This document shows positions 62,174 to 64,000 of a DNA stretch of 64,000 nucleotides, one piece after another. The DNA is from Sphingobacteriales bacterium 44-15. GTDB taxonomy: Bacteria; Bacteroidota; Bacteroidia; Chitinophagales; Chitinophagaceae. The stretch covers positions 80,010 through 144,009 of the forward strand of contig MKWG01000006.1 of NCBI GenBank assembly GCA_001899685.1, read 5' to 3'. Position numbers and translations under genes: made by a program. Position 1 is the stretch's first letter; each line of letters begins with the position of its first letter. The notes under the pieces were generated by a model. It saw nothing but the letters and a program-made list of their open reading frames with translations. It was not told the origin of the DNA and ran no database searches.

Positions 62174-64000
62174 TCACGGCCGCCGGCGCACTTCAAAACT
62201 ATATTTCCCGGAACCCGTTTCAAAAACAGCATAATGCTTTTCCCTGCGTAGCAGCCTGATATCCTTTACCGCCTCCACAGGCTGTCCGTCCTCCGTGATA
62301 GTATCGTTTTCTGCTGCACTAACCCATATCTCAGCAATGGTATTGCCCGGCACCGCTACCTCCAGTAAAAAAATACCTCCCGACAATTTCCAGTTGCTCA
62401 CGATATTCCCCTTTACAGACCGGTAGGAGCCGGCTGCATAGGTAAGGTCTCCTGCAGGCTGCGGTTTAATAATAATTTTTTCAAAACCGGGTGCAGCAGG
62501 ATTGATCCCCAGCAATGACCGGTAAAACCATTCTCCTACAGACCCGAACATAGGATGGTTTTGGGAGTATACATTATCCGAATATGCCCAGGTTTCCCAG
62601 AGCGTGGTGGCTCCTTTGTCTATCATATACTTCCAGCCGGGAAAAGTTTTTTGAGCTGCCACCCGCCAGGCCACGTCATTGCTGTCGAGGTCCCTCAATA
62701 CATCAAACATCATTTTGGTGGAAAAGATGCCGGTAGAAAGATGCCAGTCGTGACGGGCAAACTCATCCATTAATACTTTCACTGCCCGCTCCTTTTCTTT
62801 TTCCGGAACTATTTTGTACCACAAGGCGAGTATCTGTGCAGACTGGGTAGCATTGTCAAACCTGCCGGTGTTGTTCACAAGATACCTGCTAATGATAGCA
62901 TTTCTTATCTGTGCAGCGGAAGATGCGTATTCTTTGGCTTCATTTCCCTTTCCCAGGATATCAGCAAACTCTGCCATCAGCATAATATGATGATAATAAA
63001 AAAGCGCTGCGCTGAATGATTCCGGCTTGGTATCCAGCGCTTCATGGTCGCTGATATCAATCCAGTGCAGTCCTTCCACAGCCGTTTGCTTTAAGAATGC
63101 AGCCTGCCTTGCCAGCGCCGGGTAATTATCTTCAATGATCCGCTTATCACCATAAAATTCATACAATTGCTGAATAAGGAACGGATAAGCGAGCTGCCAT
63201 CCCAGCGGCCCCGACCCGTCACCGGGGCCACGGTCTGCTATACCCACATAAGGAGCGGTTTCCGTTATACCTCCCGGCGGCCGCTGGTCATTGACAAAAT
63301 CACGTATTGTCTTCCGGTAAAAATTAGCCATATCAAAATGATAGATGAAGGCATTGGCTGTGGCTACCATATCACCGCCATAGCCTAATTTTTCGCGCCC
63401 GGGACAATCGGATTGTACACTGAAAATATTACTGAGAAATGTCCATTGTATGTTTTGATCAAGCTTATTAAATATAGTGTCTGAACATGAGAACTCTCCT
63501 GTGGGCAATACATCTGAATTCATTCTCAGCCCTTCTATATCACCCGTCTGCGGTATCCCCGGCCATCCTTTTATTTCAACATAGCGAAACCCATGGAAGG
63601 TGAACCGTGGCGCCCAGGTTTCAATCCCCTCTCCTTTCAGGATATAGCTGTCTTCCTGCCAGGCTACCTTAGGCACTCCGGGACCGCCATTGCCATTTTT
63701 GATCTGCCCCGCAACAGTTGTCATTACATCAATTGTTCCGTCTGCATATTTATCCTCTCCGTATCTCATCACGATTTTTGTCCCCGCTTTCCCACGTACA
63801 CGTATCCGCGCCACACCGGCAAAGTTCTGCCCCATATCCACCAGGAATGTTCCGGGTGAAGTTTGGGCAATGCTGATAGGTTTGATCACTTTGGTTATCC
63901 TGACAGGAGGTTGCACCTGGGCGCTCAATATACCATCCGGTCCCTTCACTTCCTCCGCTTGCTTCACCAGAGATGAAGATTGCCCAAACTTTGTATTCCA
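62174..64000 (-). CDS. GH78 alpha-L-rhamnosidase (N-terminus cut by window edge)
   Basis: The last 608 codons of a larger gene, in frame to base 64000. The visible part begins in the N-terminal beta domains (VDMGQNFAGVARIRV, YVEIKGWPG), then the (alpha/alpha)6 barrel with SDCPGREKLGYGGD (catalytic acid Glu) and ATTLWETWAYSDN (probable base Glu), and the C-terminal beta domain (VAVPGNTIAEIWV). GH78 enzymes release terminal L-rhamnose. The full protein is usually about 900 residues. It is about 60 kb from rhaM/rhaT, so joint control cannot be claimed. Confidence 0.93.
   Translation of the reverse strand, partial: WNTKFGQSSSLVKQAEEVKGPDGILSAQVQPPVRITKVIKPISIAQTSPGTFLVDMGQNFAGVARIRVRGKAGTKIVMRYGEDKYADGTIDVMTTVAGQIKNGNGGPGVPKVAWQEDSYILKGEGIETWAPRFTFHGFRYVEIKGWPGIPQTGDIEGLRMNSDVLPTGEFSCSDTIFNKLDQNIQWTFLSNIFSVQSDCPGREKLGYGGDMVATANAFIYHFDMANFYRKTIRDFVNDQRPPGGITETAPYVGIADRGPGDGSGPLGWQLAYPFLIQQLYEFYGDKRIIEDNYPALARQAAFLKQTAVEGLHWIDISDHEALDTKPESFSAALFYYHHIMLMAEFADILGKGNEAKEYASSAAQIRNAIISRYLVNNTGRFDNATQSAQILALWYKIVPEKEKERAVKVLMDEFARHDWHLSTGIFSTKMMFDVLRDLDSNDVAWRVAAQKTFPGWKYMIDKGATTLWETWAYSDNVYSQNHPMFGSVGEWFYRSLLGINPAAPGFEKIIIKPQPAGDLTYAAGSYRSVKGNIVSNWKLSGGIFLLEVAVPGNTIAEIWVSAAENDTITEDGQPVEAVKDIRLLRREKHYAVFETGSGKYSFEVRRRP

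Overview
The window is a chromosomal segment of a Bacteroidota bacterium, most likely of the Chitinophagaceae or a close relative. The basis is a SusC/SusD pair, many lipoprotein signals of the SxC type, a PorE-like type IX secretion component, promoters of the TTG / TAnnTTTG type, and the gene orders acpP-fabF-rnc and prs-rplY-pth. I see no tRNA, rRNA, CRISPR array, prophage or insertion sequence. Both edges cut a gene: a ThuA-like protein at the left and an alpha-L-rhamnosidase at the right.

Region 1 (1-34185) is a glycan-use locus built of two minus-strand operons and a GntR-type regulator. The operon starting at 32205 encodes SusC, SusD, two paralogous secreted beta-propeller proteins, two SGNH hydrolases, a GH20 hexosaminidase and a 983-residue lipoprotein with a TIM-barrel-like core. 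The operon starting at 16260 encodes an Asp-box sialidase-like protein, an aspartoacylase-like deacylase, two SDRs, a threonine-synthase-like PLP enzyme, a DapA/NanA-family lyase, RidA, an MlrC-like M81 protein, an SMP-30 lactonase, an aldo/keto reductase, a Kelch-symporter fusion, a HemL-like aminotransferase, a polysaccharide deacetylase, RhaM and RhaT. The two promoters carry related palindromes (ATGTMATACATAT core) placed just downstream of the -7 element, so the GntR protein at 32377-33090 probably controls both. A phytanoyl-CoA-dioxygenase family gene follows.

Region 2 (34299-43507) is mixed housekeeping and stress genes: a DUF535 protein, PorE, a PIN/antitoxin pair, a class I amidotransferase, an exported MsrA, a lipoprotein, and an MntR-MntH pair in which MntH carries a C-terminal universal-stress domain.

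Region 3 (43566-49551) is the most unusual part. It is a single-direction module: ECF sigma factor, a membrane TPR protein placed like an anti-sigma factor, a secreted subtilisin-like protease, a membrane-anchored TPR-CHAT protease, and a 48-residue basic protein. The small protein shares the motif GEVAxGGSSS with the segment of the subtilisin just before its catalytic domain. Imperfect repeats lie upstream of the sigma gene. This looks like a proteolytic signalling cascade under its own sigma factor.

Region 4 (49892-62033) is core genome: an FAH-family hydrolase, pth, rplY, prs, radC, an esterase, an NtrY/NtrC-like two-component pair, a TIM-barrel isomerase, rnc, fabF, acpP and a GNAT. A family of GTGAAAnGTGAGA hairpin repeats occurs in gaps at 24.1, 48.1, 56.4 and 62.1 kb.
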